DNA from: Chryseobacterium daecheongense
Lineage (GTDB): Bacteria; Bacteroidota; Bacteroidia; Flavobacteriales; Weeksellaceae
Assembly: GCA_027920525.1 (NCBI GenBank)
Contig: CP115858.1
Location: forward strand, 2,790,001-2,854,000
Reading direction: 5' to 3'
DNA length: 64,000 nt
The position numbers were made by a program, and so were the translations under genes. This document shows positions 56,335 to 64,000 of this stretch, piece by piece (position 1 is the stretch's first letter; each line of letters opens with the position of its first letter). The notes beneath the pieces were generated by a model. That model was not told the DNA's origin. It saw only the letters and a list, made by a program, of their open reading frames with translations, and searched no databases.

Positions 56335-58067
56335 TACAATAATCCTTTAATGTGCTTATAATTACTCTTTACGGTTTCAAGAACTTCTTCCATTTTACCA
56401 CCTAGCATCAGCTGAGCCATAGACTTGGTCATCCCTACCACCTGATCAAAATCTATTTTTGGCGGCAATGCCAGGGCATTAGGATTCGTAAAGATATTTA
56501 AAAGATAAGGTCCGTTATAGTTCAGACATTCTTCAATAGCACTCTCAACTTCTTCCGGTTTATGAACATTTTTTCCAGGATAGCCCATTGCCTGCGCAAC
56601 CATTGCAAAATCAGGATTGATCATATCCGTTTCGTTATCCGGCATCCCTCCTACTTCCATTTCCAGCTTTACCATGCCCAAAGCCCTGTTGTTAAAAACG
56701 ATCAGCTTAACCGGAAGCTTATATTGGAAAATTGTAGCCATATCTCCCAGTAACATCGACAGTCCGCCATCTCCGCACATGGCAATCACCTGTCTGCCCG
56801 GGTATGCCAATGATGCTCCGATAGCCATCGGCATCGCATTTGCCATGGATCCATGGTTAAAAGAGCCCAGCATTTTACGCTCTCCTGTACCCGTTATAAA
56901 TCTTGCTCCCCAAACACAGCACATTCCGGTATCCACGGTGAAAATTGCATCATTTTTTGCAATCCTGTCTAAAGTATGCGCAACGTATTCCGGTTGTATG
57001 GCATCTTCTTTTCCTGAATCTTTTACATAAGTAAGTTGATTTTCTTTTACTTTTTCATAAAACTCAAGTTGCTGATTCAGGAAATGAACATCTGTTTTTT
57101 CTTTTAAAAGGGGCATTAATGCTTTAATAGTCTCTTTTACATCTCCTGCAAGACCCAATTCCAGTTTAGCTCTTCGCCCTAATCTTTCAGGGCTTTCATC
57201 GACTTGGACAATCTTATTTTTGACAGGCATAAACTTCTCATAAGGAAAATCTGTTCCCAAAAGAAGAACCAGATCCGCATCATGCATCGCATGATAAGCA
57301 GAAGGAAAACCAAGCAGACCTGTGAGTCCTACTTCATTAGGATTATTAGGCTGAATCGCCATTTTTCCTCTGAAAGAATAGCCTACAGGAGCTTTTAAAT
57401 ATTGTGATAATCCTATAACTTCAGCATTCGCCTTTTTAGCTCCAATCCCACAATAGATGGTCACCTTTTCGCTTTCGTTAATAAGTTTAGCCAGGTTATT
57501 CAATTCCTCGTCCGATGGACGAATAACCGGATTCGTTCTAAATATCTGAGCGGAAGTTGTCGCCTCTTCTGCATCCAGTTCAGAAACATCTCCCGGAAGG
57601 CCAATTACGGCAACTCCTTTTTTGGAAATAGCATGCTGAATCGCGGTCTGCACTGTTCTTTGAACCTGTTCAGGTCTGGTAATCATCTGATTGTAATAGC
57701 TGCAATCGTCAAATAACTTTATCGTATTCGTTTCCTGAAAATAATCCATCCCCATTTCCTCACTCGGAATTGTAGATGCAATTACCAACATAGGTACATG
57801 GGACCGGTGCGCCTCGTAAACGCCATTAATAAGATGTACATGTCCGGGGCCACAGCTTCCGGCACAAACGGCAAAACCATCAAGTTCCGCTTCTGCGGCG
57901 GCGGCATATGCTCCAACTTCTTCATGTCTCACATGAATCCATTCAATGCTGCTCTTTTTAACCGCTATATTTAAATGATTAAGACTATCACCTGTTACTG
58001 CATAAATTCTTTTCACATTTGCGTTCTCAAGCATTTCAACAATTTGTTCTGCTATATTTTTTGCCAT
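56334..58067 (-). CDS. poxB: thiamine-diphosphate-dependent pyruvate oxidase (PoxB-like)
   Basis: The 577 residues follow the ThDP enzyme plan. The N-terminal domain has the activating Glu in VRHEEVGAYAA, followed by CAGSCGPGHVHLINGVYE and YFQETN as in E. coli PoxB. The central FAD-binding-type domain has GLLGFPSAYHAMHDAD, and the C-terminal domain has GDGGLSMLLGD...NN. PoxB converts pyruvate to acetate and CO2 and passes electrons to quinone. It is co-expressed with an MFS transporter. It could instead be an acetolactate-synthase relative, but PoxB-specific segments favour the oxidase. Confidence 0.85.
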   Translation of the reverse strand: MAKNIAEQIVEMLENANVKRIYAVTGDSLNHLNIAVKKSSIEWIHVRHEEVGAYAAAAEAELDGFAVCAGSCGPGHVHLINGVYEAHRSHVPMLVIASTIPSEEMGMDYFQETNTIKLFDDCSYYNQMITRPEQVQRTVQTAIQHAISKKGVAVIGLPGDVSELDAEEATTSAQIFRTNPVIRPSDEELNNLAKLINESEKVTIYCGIGAKKANAEVIGLSQYLKAPVGYSFRGKMAIQPNNPNEVGLTGLLGFPSAYHAMHDADLVLLLGTDFPYEKFMPVKNKIVQVDESPERLGRRAKLELGLAGDVKETIKALMPLLKEKTDVHFLNQQLEFYEKVKENQLTYVKDSGKEDAIQPEYVAHTLDRIAKNDAIFTVDTGMCCVWGARFITGTGERKMLGSFNHGSMANAMPMAIGASLAYPGRQVIAMCGDGGLSMLLGDMATIFQYKLPVKLIVFNNRALGMVKLEMEVGGMPDNETDMINPDFAMVAQAMGYPGKNVHKPEEVESAIEECLNYNGPYLLNIFTNPNALALPPKIDFDQVVGMTKSMAQLMLGGKMEEVLETVKSNYKHIKGLL

Positions 58068-58233
58068 AATTAATATTTTTTGGTACTTATTATTTTTGGA
58101 AATAAAGAAAAAGGGAGATAGATGATTGAGATTTTTCGGGTTTGAAAATCTATATCCCTATCAAATTTAATGATTTATTTTAGGAACCCCATCGGTATAG
58201 TCTGTTAATTTACCTTAATTAACATCTAAAAAA

Positions 58234-58259
58234 AAGCTCCGCAATTTCTTGCGGAGCTT
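58234..58259 (-). terminator. terminator after lysA
   Basis: A perfect 11-bp stem AAGCTCCGCAA with its complement, loop of 4, is followed by a T run on the minus strand 13 bases after the lysA stop. Confidence 0.85.
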
Positions 58260-58272
58260 ATCATATTTTAAT

Positions 58273-59472
58273 TTAAATTACTTCAATCTGATTTCTCAAA
58301 AGATCTTCAAACTCGTCTCTCTTACGAATAAGATGAGCCTTTCCATCTAAGAAAAGTACTTCTGCTGGCTTAAGTCTGGAGTTGAAGTTCGAACTCATTT
58401 CAAAACCATAGGCTCCTGCAGTATGGAAGGCCAGAATATCTCCTTCTTTCACTTCATTTAATTTTCTATCCCAGGCAAATGTGTCCGTTTCACAGATATT
58501 TCCGACCACAGTATAAATCCTTTCAGGACCTTTTTGGTTCGATAAATTCTCAATAGTATGGTAAGAATCATAAAACATAGGACGGATCAGGTGATTGAAT
58601 CCTGAATTAACCCCTACAAAAACCGTTGCTGTAGTTTGCTTGATAACATTAGCTTTTACCAAAAGATATCCACTTTTCCCAACAAGGAATTTTCCGGGCT
58701 CAAACCATAATTCAAATTTTTTACCTGTATTTTTAGAAAAATCGGCAATTACTTTCTCAACTTTTTTACCCAGTGTTTTCACGTCTGTCTCCATCTCACT
58801 TTCCTGATAAGGAATTTTGAAACCGCTTCCCATATCAAGGTATTTCAAATTAGGAAAATGCTCAGAAAGCTCTAACATAATATCCAATGCCTGTAAAAAA
58901 ACATCCGGATCTTTGATCTCACTTCCTGTATGCATGTGAAGACCTTCAACATTAAGGTTGGTACTCTTCATTACCCTTTCGATATGACGAACCTGGTGAA
59001 TAGAAATACCGAACTTGCTATCGATATGACCTGTGGATATTTTATAATTTCCTCCAGCAAAAATATGAGGATTGATTCTTACGAGAATCGGATAAGTATC
59101 TCCGTATTTATTTCCAAATTGCTCAAGAATAGAGATATTATCAATATTAATGTGCACTCCATATTGCATCGCTTCTTCAATTTCAGCAAGATCCACACAA
59201 TTTGGGGTAAACAATATTTTTTCTTTAGTAAATCCTGCCTTTAAACCAAGCTTTACTTCGTTAATAGAAACACAATCCAAAGAAGCACCCAGGTTCTTGA
59301 CATACTTTAGAATGTTGATGTTAGTCAATGCCTTTGCGGCATAAAAGAACTTTGTGTGTTTTAAAAAAGAAGATGTAAGTTTTTCATATTGAGTTTTGAT
59401 AGATTCAGCATCATAAACATACACCGGGGTGCCAAACTCATTGGCAATCTTTAATAATTCTTTTGAATTCAT
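58273..59472 (-). CDS. lysA: diaminopimelate decarboxylase
   Basis: The 399-residue PLP enzyme has the cofactor lysine K47 in FFYAAKAL, GLHMHTGSEI, and the substrate loop CETDTFAWDR. It makes L-lysine from meso-diaminopimelate, the last step of the pathway. Its upstream region carries a promoter, a lysine-rich leader ORF and a terminator just before the start codon, suggesting attenuation by lysine supply. It is otherwise monocistronic. Confidence 0.95.
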   Translation of the reverse strand: MNSKELLKIANEFGTPVYVYDAESIKTQYEKLTSSFLKHTKFFYAAKALTNINILKYVKNLGASLDCVSINEVKLGLKAGFTKEKILFTPNCVDLAEIEEAMQYGVHINIDNISILEQFGNKYGDTYPILVRINPHIFAGGNYKISTGHIDSKFGISIHQVRHIERVMKSTNLNVEGLHMHTGSEIKDPDVFLQALDIMLELSEHFPNLKYLDMGSGFKIPYQESEMETDVKTLGKKVEKVIADFSKNTGKKFELWFEPGKFLVGKSGYLLVKANVIKQTTATVFVGVNSGFNHLIRPMFYDSYHTIENLSNQKGPERIYTVVGNICETDTFAWDRKLNEVKEGDILAFHTAGAYGFEMSSNFNSRLKPAEVLFLDGKAHLIRKRDEFEDLLRNQIEVI

Positions 59473-59488
59473 AATTTCATTTTAACAT

Positions 59489-59521
59489 AAAAAAAAGCAG
59501 ATTCTTTCCTCAAGAGTCCGC
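59489..59521 (-). terminator. attenuator terminator before lysA
   Basis: On the minus strand GCGGACTCTT (59521-59512) pairs with AAGAATCTGC (59506-59497), with one G-U pair and one mismatch, around the loop GAGGA, then T8 (59496-59489). It ends 17 bases before the lysA ATG, inside the leader transcript. It could also end the exonuclease transcript, whose stop is 190 bases away. Confidence 0.65.
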
Positions 59522-59547
59522 CACATTAACTATTTTTTATGCAAGAC

Positions 59548-59554
59548 AACTCTT
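59548..59554 (-). promoter_or_regulatory. candidate antiterminator strand
   Basis: AAGAGTT on the minus strand can pair with GACTCTT of the terminator's first arm (7 pairs, one G-U). It begins at the base after the leader-peptide stop codon, so a ribosome at the stop would cover it, while one stalled earlier would leave it free. Confidence 0.5.
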
Positions 59555-59626
59555 TTAAATATTCCAAACCTTAGAGAACTTTATAGCTCCCTTTTTTCCA
59601 GTTTTAATTTGCTTAAAATATTGCAT
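59555..59626 (-). CDS. lysine-rich leader peptide upstream of lysA
   Basis: An ATG at 59626 opens a 23-codon ORF; lysines are at positions 5, 8, 11, 12, 16 and 19 (six of 23). The segment MQYFKQIKTGKKGAIKF shows the enrichment. An upstream hairpin (GGGAGCT with AGTTCTC, two G-U pairs) overlaps the lysine codons and could act as a pause structure. The layout matches classical amino-acid leader peptides. AAA/AAG are common in this AT-rich genome, so the bias alone is not proof. Confidence 0.5.
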   Translation of the reverse strand: MQYFKQIKTGKKGAIKFSKVWNI

Positions 59627-59644
59627 TGCTTATTTTTATTTTTG

Positions 59645-59678
59645 CAAAAATACTATTTATTTTTTTATTCTATCCAAA
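59645..59678 (-). promoter_or_regulatory. lysA leader promoter
   Basis: On the minus strand TTTG (59678-59675) and TATTTTTG (59652-59645, fitting TAnnTTTG) are 22 bases apart. The start site would be near 59640, about 14 bases before the leader ATG. Confidence 0.55.
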
Positions 59679-59709
59679 TTGATTTGAAAAGCCTCCACCT
59701 TACTTTTTA

Positions 59710-60933
59710 TCATTTAGGCAACGGGAGTGTCTCAAAATCACCGCGAAGCAGTGCTAACTGTAAATCATTAATCAGGTCAGAAGCAGGTAAAGGCAGGTCG
59801 ATTTTCAGCTTGGAGAGCCTGCTCAGAGTCTGAATCTGTGTAAACAGTTCATAAAAACCGTATGAAACAACTTTACCATTTTCAATAATTAAAAATAATT
59901 TCTCACCCAATTTCCTTCCTGAGCCAAGCCATAGCTCATTACGGTTTTTAAAATCAATCTTTCTTTTAAAAATACTGATATCATCATATTCTCTCTGGCT
60001 GCCAATAAACTGGATTGCTTTTGATCCTTGTGTAAAAGACCTGAACTTCAGAATAGGTTTATCTTCTTTGTTCAGTTTATTTTTCTCAACAATAAATTTA
60101 TCGTTTCTGTGATAAAGGCCAAAAGGTAAAATTTCTCTCCTCTTGATATTTTTTGAATTGAGTATCAATCTGGCAATAATATCATTTCCAGTAAGTTCGA
60201 AACTAATCTGTTCTACCTCATTCTGTATCGTTTCCCATTTTTTGGATTTCGAATTAAATACTTTTTTTGAAAATTTATTGATATCCTGAACATACTCTGA
60301 AAGAATGATTTTTCCAGCTGCATTCTGAAAATACACAAACCCTCTTTCATTAGGTAAATCCTGCGTTAACAGCTTGATTTTGTTGATATAAGTCTTGGCA
60401 TTGGATTCATCGTGATGTTTTTGTATAATCTCATTCTCAGTATCCTTTGAAACCAGCAGCCTGAACAACTCCAAAGTAGCCCTTGCGTCTCCGTCTGCCC
60501 TGTGATGATTGGTTAAAGGAATTCCAAGAGATTTTACGAGCTTACCCAGCGAATAGCTTGCTTCATCAGGAATGAGCTTTTTAGCTAACGGAATAGTATC
60601 TAAAGTATTGATTTTAAAATCGTAACCAAGACTTTTAAAAGATTGCCGAAGCATTCTGTAATCAAAATCAATATTGTGCCCGACCAAAGTAGTATTTTGG
60701 GTAATTTCAATGACTCTTTTTGCAATTTCATGAAATTTCGGAGCCGTTTTAACCATTTTAGGAGTAATCCCTGTCAGCTTTTGTACAAACGGAGTAATAT
60801 CACTTTCCGGATTCACCAAAGAAATGAACTGGTCAACAATTTTCTGCCCGTCATACCGATAAATGGCAATATCTATAATGCATTCATGTCTATAACCTGC
60901 ACCATTACTTTCTATATCTATAATTGAATACAT
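59710..60933 (-). CDS. DEDDh exonuclease fused to a degenerate GIY-YIG-like domain
   Basis: The 407 residues start with a DnaQ/PolC-type exonuclease domain (about 1-165): D6-x-E8 (IDIES), VGHNIDFDYRML and HHRADGDA. A second domain (about 190-290) aligns with the UvrC/Cho GIY-YIG fold: LPNERGFVYFQNAAGKI takes the place of LP..PGVY.F....GK. The expected catalytic Tyr/Arg (YVGKA..L..R) and the late Glu are not recognisable, so the nuclease activity of that part is doubtful. Exonuclease plus UvrC-like fusions are known in bacteria. It directly abuts the upstream membrane-protein gene. Confidence 0.82.
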   Translation of the reverse strand: MYSIIDIESNGAGYRHECIIDIAIYRYDGQKIVDQFISLVNPESDITPFVQKLTGITPKMVKTAPKFHEIAKRVIEITQNTTLVGHNIDFDYRMLRQSFKSLGYDFKINTLDTIPLAKKLIPDEASYSLGKLVKSLGIPLTNHHRADGDARATLELFRLLVSKDTENEIIQKHHDESNAKTYINKIKLLTQDLPNERGFVYFQNAAGKIILSEYVQDINKFSKKVFNSKSKKWETIQNEVEQISFELTGNDIIARLILNSKNIKRREILPFGLYHRNDKFIVEKNKLNKEDKPILKFRSFTQGSKAIQFIGSQREYDDISIFKRKIDFKNRNELWLGSGRKLGEKLFLIIENGKVVSYGFYELFTQIQTLSRLSKLKIDLPLPASDLINDLQLALLRGDFETLPLPK

Positions 60934-61293
60934 TTAACCTGATGTTATAATATTTCTTCTGTTGCGGATTTTAATAATTTTTGTCATTAAAAGTCCGAAA
61001 ATTAGCGTTAAAAAACTAAGCACATAACCCATGCCATACGTCCAAAGAGGCTGCATCATCGCATTTTGACCGTCTTTAACCATGGACACAAAAATGGCAA
61101 AAATAATATATAAACTGATAAGGCCCATAGTGCCTCCAAACAATTCATACATCCATTTTTTATTGAGCAGTAAAGGCAATCCCGCTAAAATAACAAAAAT
61201 TATATCAAATATTCCAAAGTGGTTATGAATGGTATCCATTACGAGATTAACCGAAGCTAATCCGATACAATAAAAAGATGATACATTTTTCAT
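60934..61293 (-). CDS. small four-helix membrane protein, function unknown
   Basis: The 119 residues have about four hydrophobic segments, and a basic C-terminus (KIIKIRNRRN). The stop codon is immediately followed by the exonuclease start, and the HerA-like gene lies 33 bases upstream on the same strand, so the three probably form one operon. No family is recognised. Confidence 0.65.
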   Translation of the reverse strand: MKNVSSFYCIGLASVNLVMDTIHNHFGIFDIIFVILAGLPLLLNKKWMYELFGGTMGLISLYIIFAIFVSMVKDGQNAMMQPLWTYGMGYVLSFLTLIFGLLMTKIIKIRNRRNIITSG

Positions 61294-61326
61294 GGTTATT
61301 AGATAAGAATTGCACTAATGTTTTTA

Positions 61327-62853
61327 TTATCTCCTTCTTCCTCCCAGACCAAACATTCCCAAAACTGCTTTTGCCCCTTCACGCATCAATGTGGTGGTAA
61401 AAGTTCTTCCTGCTTTGCTCTGTAATACCTGTTCAAACATCCCTGGCTCTTCCTTTACCGGCTTTGCTCTTTGTGTAGGAGCCGGATTCTGTGCCGCCTG
61501 CTCCATTCTTGCCGTTAATATCTCATAAGCCGATTCTTTATCTATCGCTTCTTCATATTTAGCAACCAAAGCAGAATTTCCTGTTAATTCCGAAACCTCA
61601 GCATCATTCAAGACATCCATTCTCGATTCCGGAGAAATCAGGTAAGTCTGAACCAGAGGAGTAGGAATTCCTTTTTCATCCAACGCCGTTACAAAAGCTT
61701 CTCCAATTCCAAGATTCTGAATCAGATTAGAAGCATTATAAAATTCTGTTGTAGGATAGTTTTCCACTGCTTTTGAAATCTCTTTTTTATCTTTTGCAGT
61801 AAATCCTCTCAAAGCATGTTGAATTTTTAATCCTAACTGAGAAAGAACATTCTCAGGAACATCTCCGGGAATCTGTGTAATAAAATAAATACCTACCCCT
61901 TTTGAACGGATTAATTTAACCATTGTTTCAATTTGTGAAAGCAATGCCTTAGAAGCTTCATTAAAAATTAAATGCGCTTCATCAATAAATAAAACTAATT
62001 TAGGTTTTCCGCTATCTCCTTCTTCAGGAAATGTCATATAAATTTCCGCAAAGAGAGAAAGCATAAATGTTGAAAACAGCTGTGGTTTATTTTGTATATC
62101 GGCAACCCTTAAGATATTTACAACTCCTTTTCCATCCCTTGTCTCAAGTAAATCCTGAACATCAAAGCTCAGCTCACCGAAGAAATCAGTTGCTCCCTGT
62201 TGTTCTAAAGCGACTATTGATCTTAGAATAGTTCCCAAAGAAGCAGATGCTATTGATCCGTAATTGGAAGATAATTCTGCTTTACCTTCTGCATTATCAG
62301 TCACATATTGCAGGACTTTTTTCAGGTCATTTAGGTCGATTAAAGGAAGTCCTTTATCATCACAATATTTAAAAACAATTGACATAATACTCTGCTGGGT
62401 ATCATTCAACTGTAAAATCTTGCTCAATAAAACCGGACCGAATTCTGTGACAGTAGCTCTCAATTTCACACCCTTACCACCGGAAATACTCATTAATTCA
62501 ACAGGAAAGGCTTGTGGATTGTATGGAAGCTGGGTTTTTGCATATCTTTCTTCTATAATGGGATTCATTTCACCTGCTTCTGCAATTCCTGAGAAATCTC
62601 CTTTAATATCTAAAACTAAAGATGGAATCCCAGCATGTGATAACTGTTCCGCAAATACCTGAAGAGTTTTGGTTTTTCCTGTTCCGGTGGCTCCCGCAAT
62701 AAGACCATGCCTGTTGATTGTTTTTAATGGAATGGTTACATTCACTTCGGTAACTACCTCCCCATCAAGCATACCTTTTCCTAATATAATATGATCTCCT
62801 TTCGGAGTATATCTAGCACTTAATTCATCAATAAATTGTTTTTTATCTGCCAT
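61327..62853 (-). CDS. HerA-like (DUF853) ATPase
   Basis: The 508 residues carry Walker A GATGTGKT (54-61) with the HerA-like context (KTINRHGLIAGATGTGKTKT), followed by LDIKGDFSG, Walker B LVLFIDEAHLIF and FITQIPGDVPENVLSQLG. It ends in a Gly/Arg-rich tail (GMFGLGGRRR). The family relates to HerA/FtsK DNA translocases; the biological role is unclear. It begins a probable three-gene set with a membrane protein and a DEDDh exonuclease, an ATPase-nuclease pairing that recalls HerA-NurA. Confidence 0.88.
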   Translation of the reverse strand: MADKKQFIDELSARYTPKGDHIILGKGMLDGEVVTEVNVTIPLKTINRHGLIAGATGTGKTKTLQVFAEQLSHAGIPSLVLDIKGDFSGIAEAGEMNPIIEERYAKTQLPYNPQAFPVELMSISGGKGVKLRATVTEFGPVLLSKILQLNDTQQSIMSIVFKYCDDKGLPLIDLNDLKKVLQYVTDNAEGKAELSSNYGSIASASLGTILRSIVALEQQGATDFFGELSFDVQDLLETRDGKGVVNILRVADIQNKPQLFSTFMLSLFAEIYMTFPEEGDSGKPKLVLFIDEAHLIFNEASKALLSQIETMVKLIRSKGVGIYFITQIPGDVPENVLSQLGLKIQHALRGFTAKDKKEISKAVENYPTTEFYNASNLIQNLGIGEAFVTALDEKGIPTPLVQTYLISPESRMDVLNDAEVSELTGNSALVAKYEEAIDKESAYEILTARMEQAAQNPAPTQRAKPVKEEPGMFEQVLQSKAGRTFTTTLMREGAKAVLGMFGLGGRRR

Positions 62854-63193
62854 TTGATTTTTTTTAACTTATAAATATAAAATTTTTTACAAAATATTAA
62901 GTCAACAAACTTGTATTCTTGCGAAGTTCTCTGATTAATTATTTCGTATTTCTTTTAAACAGACCCATTTCCTGTACGTAATTATTTTTGTTTTTTAAGC
63001 ATGACAAAAAACAGTCTACCAATTTAGTATTTTAATAATCTGCCCTTTCTTGTTGAAAATAAATAACTTTCGATTCCTAAAACCGGGCAAAACCATTTAA
63101 ATTGAAAGAAACTATCATTCAGATTTAACATTTCGTTTACAATTCATCTAATACTTTGTATCTTTAACTGAAATTTAATTTAAAACTAAGCAA
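62854..63193. other. 340-base divergent intergenic region
   Basis: It lies between divergent genes and is strongly AT-rich. A TAATACTTTG stretch near 63158 is a loose match to a Bacteroidota -7 element for the plus-strand gene. I see no RNA gene, repeat or terminator in it. Confidence 0.6.
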
Positions 63194-64000
63194 ATGAAAG
63201 TTGAACAAATATATACGGGCTGTCTAGCTCAGGGAGCCTATTATATTGTCTCAGAAAACGAAGCTGCAATTATAGATCCTCTAAGAGAGGTAAAACCATA
63301 TCTGGACCGTCTTGAGAAAGACCATGTAACTTTAAAATATATTTTTGAAACACATTTCCATGCCGATTTTGTTTCCGGACACCTGGATTTAAGTAAAAAG
63401 ACTGGTGCTCCTATTATTTACGGACCTACTGCTAAGCCGGAATTTGAAGCAACAATTGCTGAAGATTATCAAATCTTTGAAATTGGAAAAGTAAAAATAA
63501 AGGTTCTGCATACTCCGGGCCATACCATGGAAAGCACCACCTATCTTTTAATAGATGAAAATGATGTTGAAACAGCAATTTTCACGGGTGATACTTTATT
63601 TTTAGGAGATGTTGGCCGTCCGGATCTCGCTCAAAAAGCAACTAATCTCACGCAGGAGGACCTTGCGGGAATATTATATGAGAGTCTTCATAGCAAGATT
63701 ATACCTTTAGCAGATACCATCACTGTTTATCCTGCACATGGAGCAGGTTCTGCCTGTGGAAAAAACATGCAGAAAGAAACAGTTGACACCCTTGGGAACC
63801 AAAAACGAACCAACTACGCTTTAAACCAACCCGATAAAGAATCTTTTATAAAAGAAGTTTTGGACGGCCTTACTGCCCCACCGAAATATTTCGGAATGAA
63901 TGTAGCTTTGAATAAAGGGGGTTATGAAAGCATAGATACCGTAATGGATAAAGGTCTTAATCCAATTTCTGTAGAAGATTTTGAGATCATCGCTGAAGAC
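63194..64000 (+). CDS. MBL-fold persulfide-dioxygenase-like metallo-hydrolase (cut by window end)
   Basis: The first 269 codons are visible. Metal ligands are H54, H56, D58 and H63 in THFHADFVSGH, with HTPGHT and FTGDTLFLGD, and the GRPDL motif. This set marks the ETHE1/CstB-like group, which oxidises persulfides, often fused to rhodanese domains that would lie beyond residue 260. The HADF residue (F59 for the usual H) occurs in one subgroup. Sulfur or persulfide detoxification is the likely role. Confidence 0.85.
   Translation, partial: MKVEQIYTGCLAQGAYYIVSENEAAIIDPLREVKPYLDRLEKDHVTLKYIFETHFHADFVSGHLDLSKKTGAPIIYGPTAKPEFEATIAEDYQIFEIGKVKIKVLHTPGHTMESTTYLLIDENDVETAIFTGDTLFLGDVGRPDLAQKATNLTQEDLAGILYESLHSKIIPLADTITVYPAHGAGSACGKNMQKETVDTLGNQKRTNYALNQPDKESFIKEVLDGLTAPPKYFGMNVALNKGGYESIDTVMDKGLNPISVEDFEIIAED

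Noticed and set aside
59473..59709. Lysine riboswitch upstream of lysA
   Set aside because: The leader of about 165 bases lacks the multi-helix junction and conserved purine-rich core I would expect; the leader-peptide layout fits better.
1..64000. CRISPR arrays, tRNA/rRNA genes, insertion sequences, prophage genes
   Set aside because: No regular repeat-spacer pattern, no tRNA-like arms, and no transposase or phage structural genes were seen.

Overview
The window reads as a chromosomal segment of a low-GC Bacteroidota flavobacterium, most likely Chryseobacterium or a close Weeksellaceae relative. The reasons are five secreted proteins ending in type IX secretion system (T9SS) sorting domains, a PorD/DUF4835 protein, a DUF5687 ABC permease, a Bacteroidota-type RNA polymerase omega subunit, promoter elements of the TAnnTTTG type, almost no Shine-Dalgarno sequences, and a small double-glycine 'bacteriocin-like' precursor of the kind common in Chryseobacterium. 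Genus assignment is inference; no rRNA or tRNA gene is visible.

Layout. 1-8.5 kb: the start of meaB, a tandem pair of cytochrome c lipoproteins, a dipeptide epimerase, an M36 metalloprotease, then the most interesting locus, a four-gene set rtcB - nucleotidyltransferase - prfH - TPR protein (7918 to 4729, minus strand) that looks like an RNA/ribosome repair operon. 8.2-8.4 kb holds a very short promoter-to-terminator unit. 8.5-25.7 kb: a stress-like protein, methylmalonyl-CoA mutase, three large T9SS cargo proteins (reprolysin-like protease, GH13 amylase, FISUMP protein), a prolyl oligopeptidase, release factor 1, an exported epoxide-hydrolase-like enzyme and an AraC regulator. 25.7-29.6 kb: a small membrane protein, class I and class II fumarases back to back, and the bacteriocin-like peptide. 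29.6-37.8 kb: an ECF sigma/anti-sigma/outer-membrane protein operon, a DyP peroxidase, an ABC transporter pair with a dyad over its promoter, recN and porD. 38-43.7 kb: a T9SS protein set into an otherwise flavobacterial housekeeping order (porD ... coaBC - omega - bamD). 43.8-47 kb: a TetR regulator diverging from a tightly overlapped tatD-like/tcdA/rnpA set. 47-53.6 kb: a Glu-rich TPR protein, lptE, a membrane protein, a sigma-54 activator and miaB. 53.7-64 kb: two TonB-C-like proteins, an overlapped MFS/poxB pair, lysA, a DEDDh exonuclease, a HerA-like ATPase and the start of a persulfide-dioxygenase-like metallo-hydrolase.

Two things stand out as possibly undescribed. First, the RtcB/PrfH pair carries two extra translationally coupled partners, an MNT-type nucleotidyltransferase and a TPR protein. 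Second, lysA is preceded by a promoter, a 23-codon leader ORF with six lysine codons, an antiterminator strand directly after the leader stop codon, and an intrinsic terminator, which together have the layout of a leader-peptide attenuator for lysine biosynthesis.
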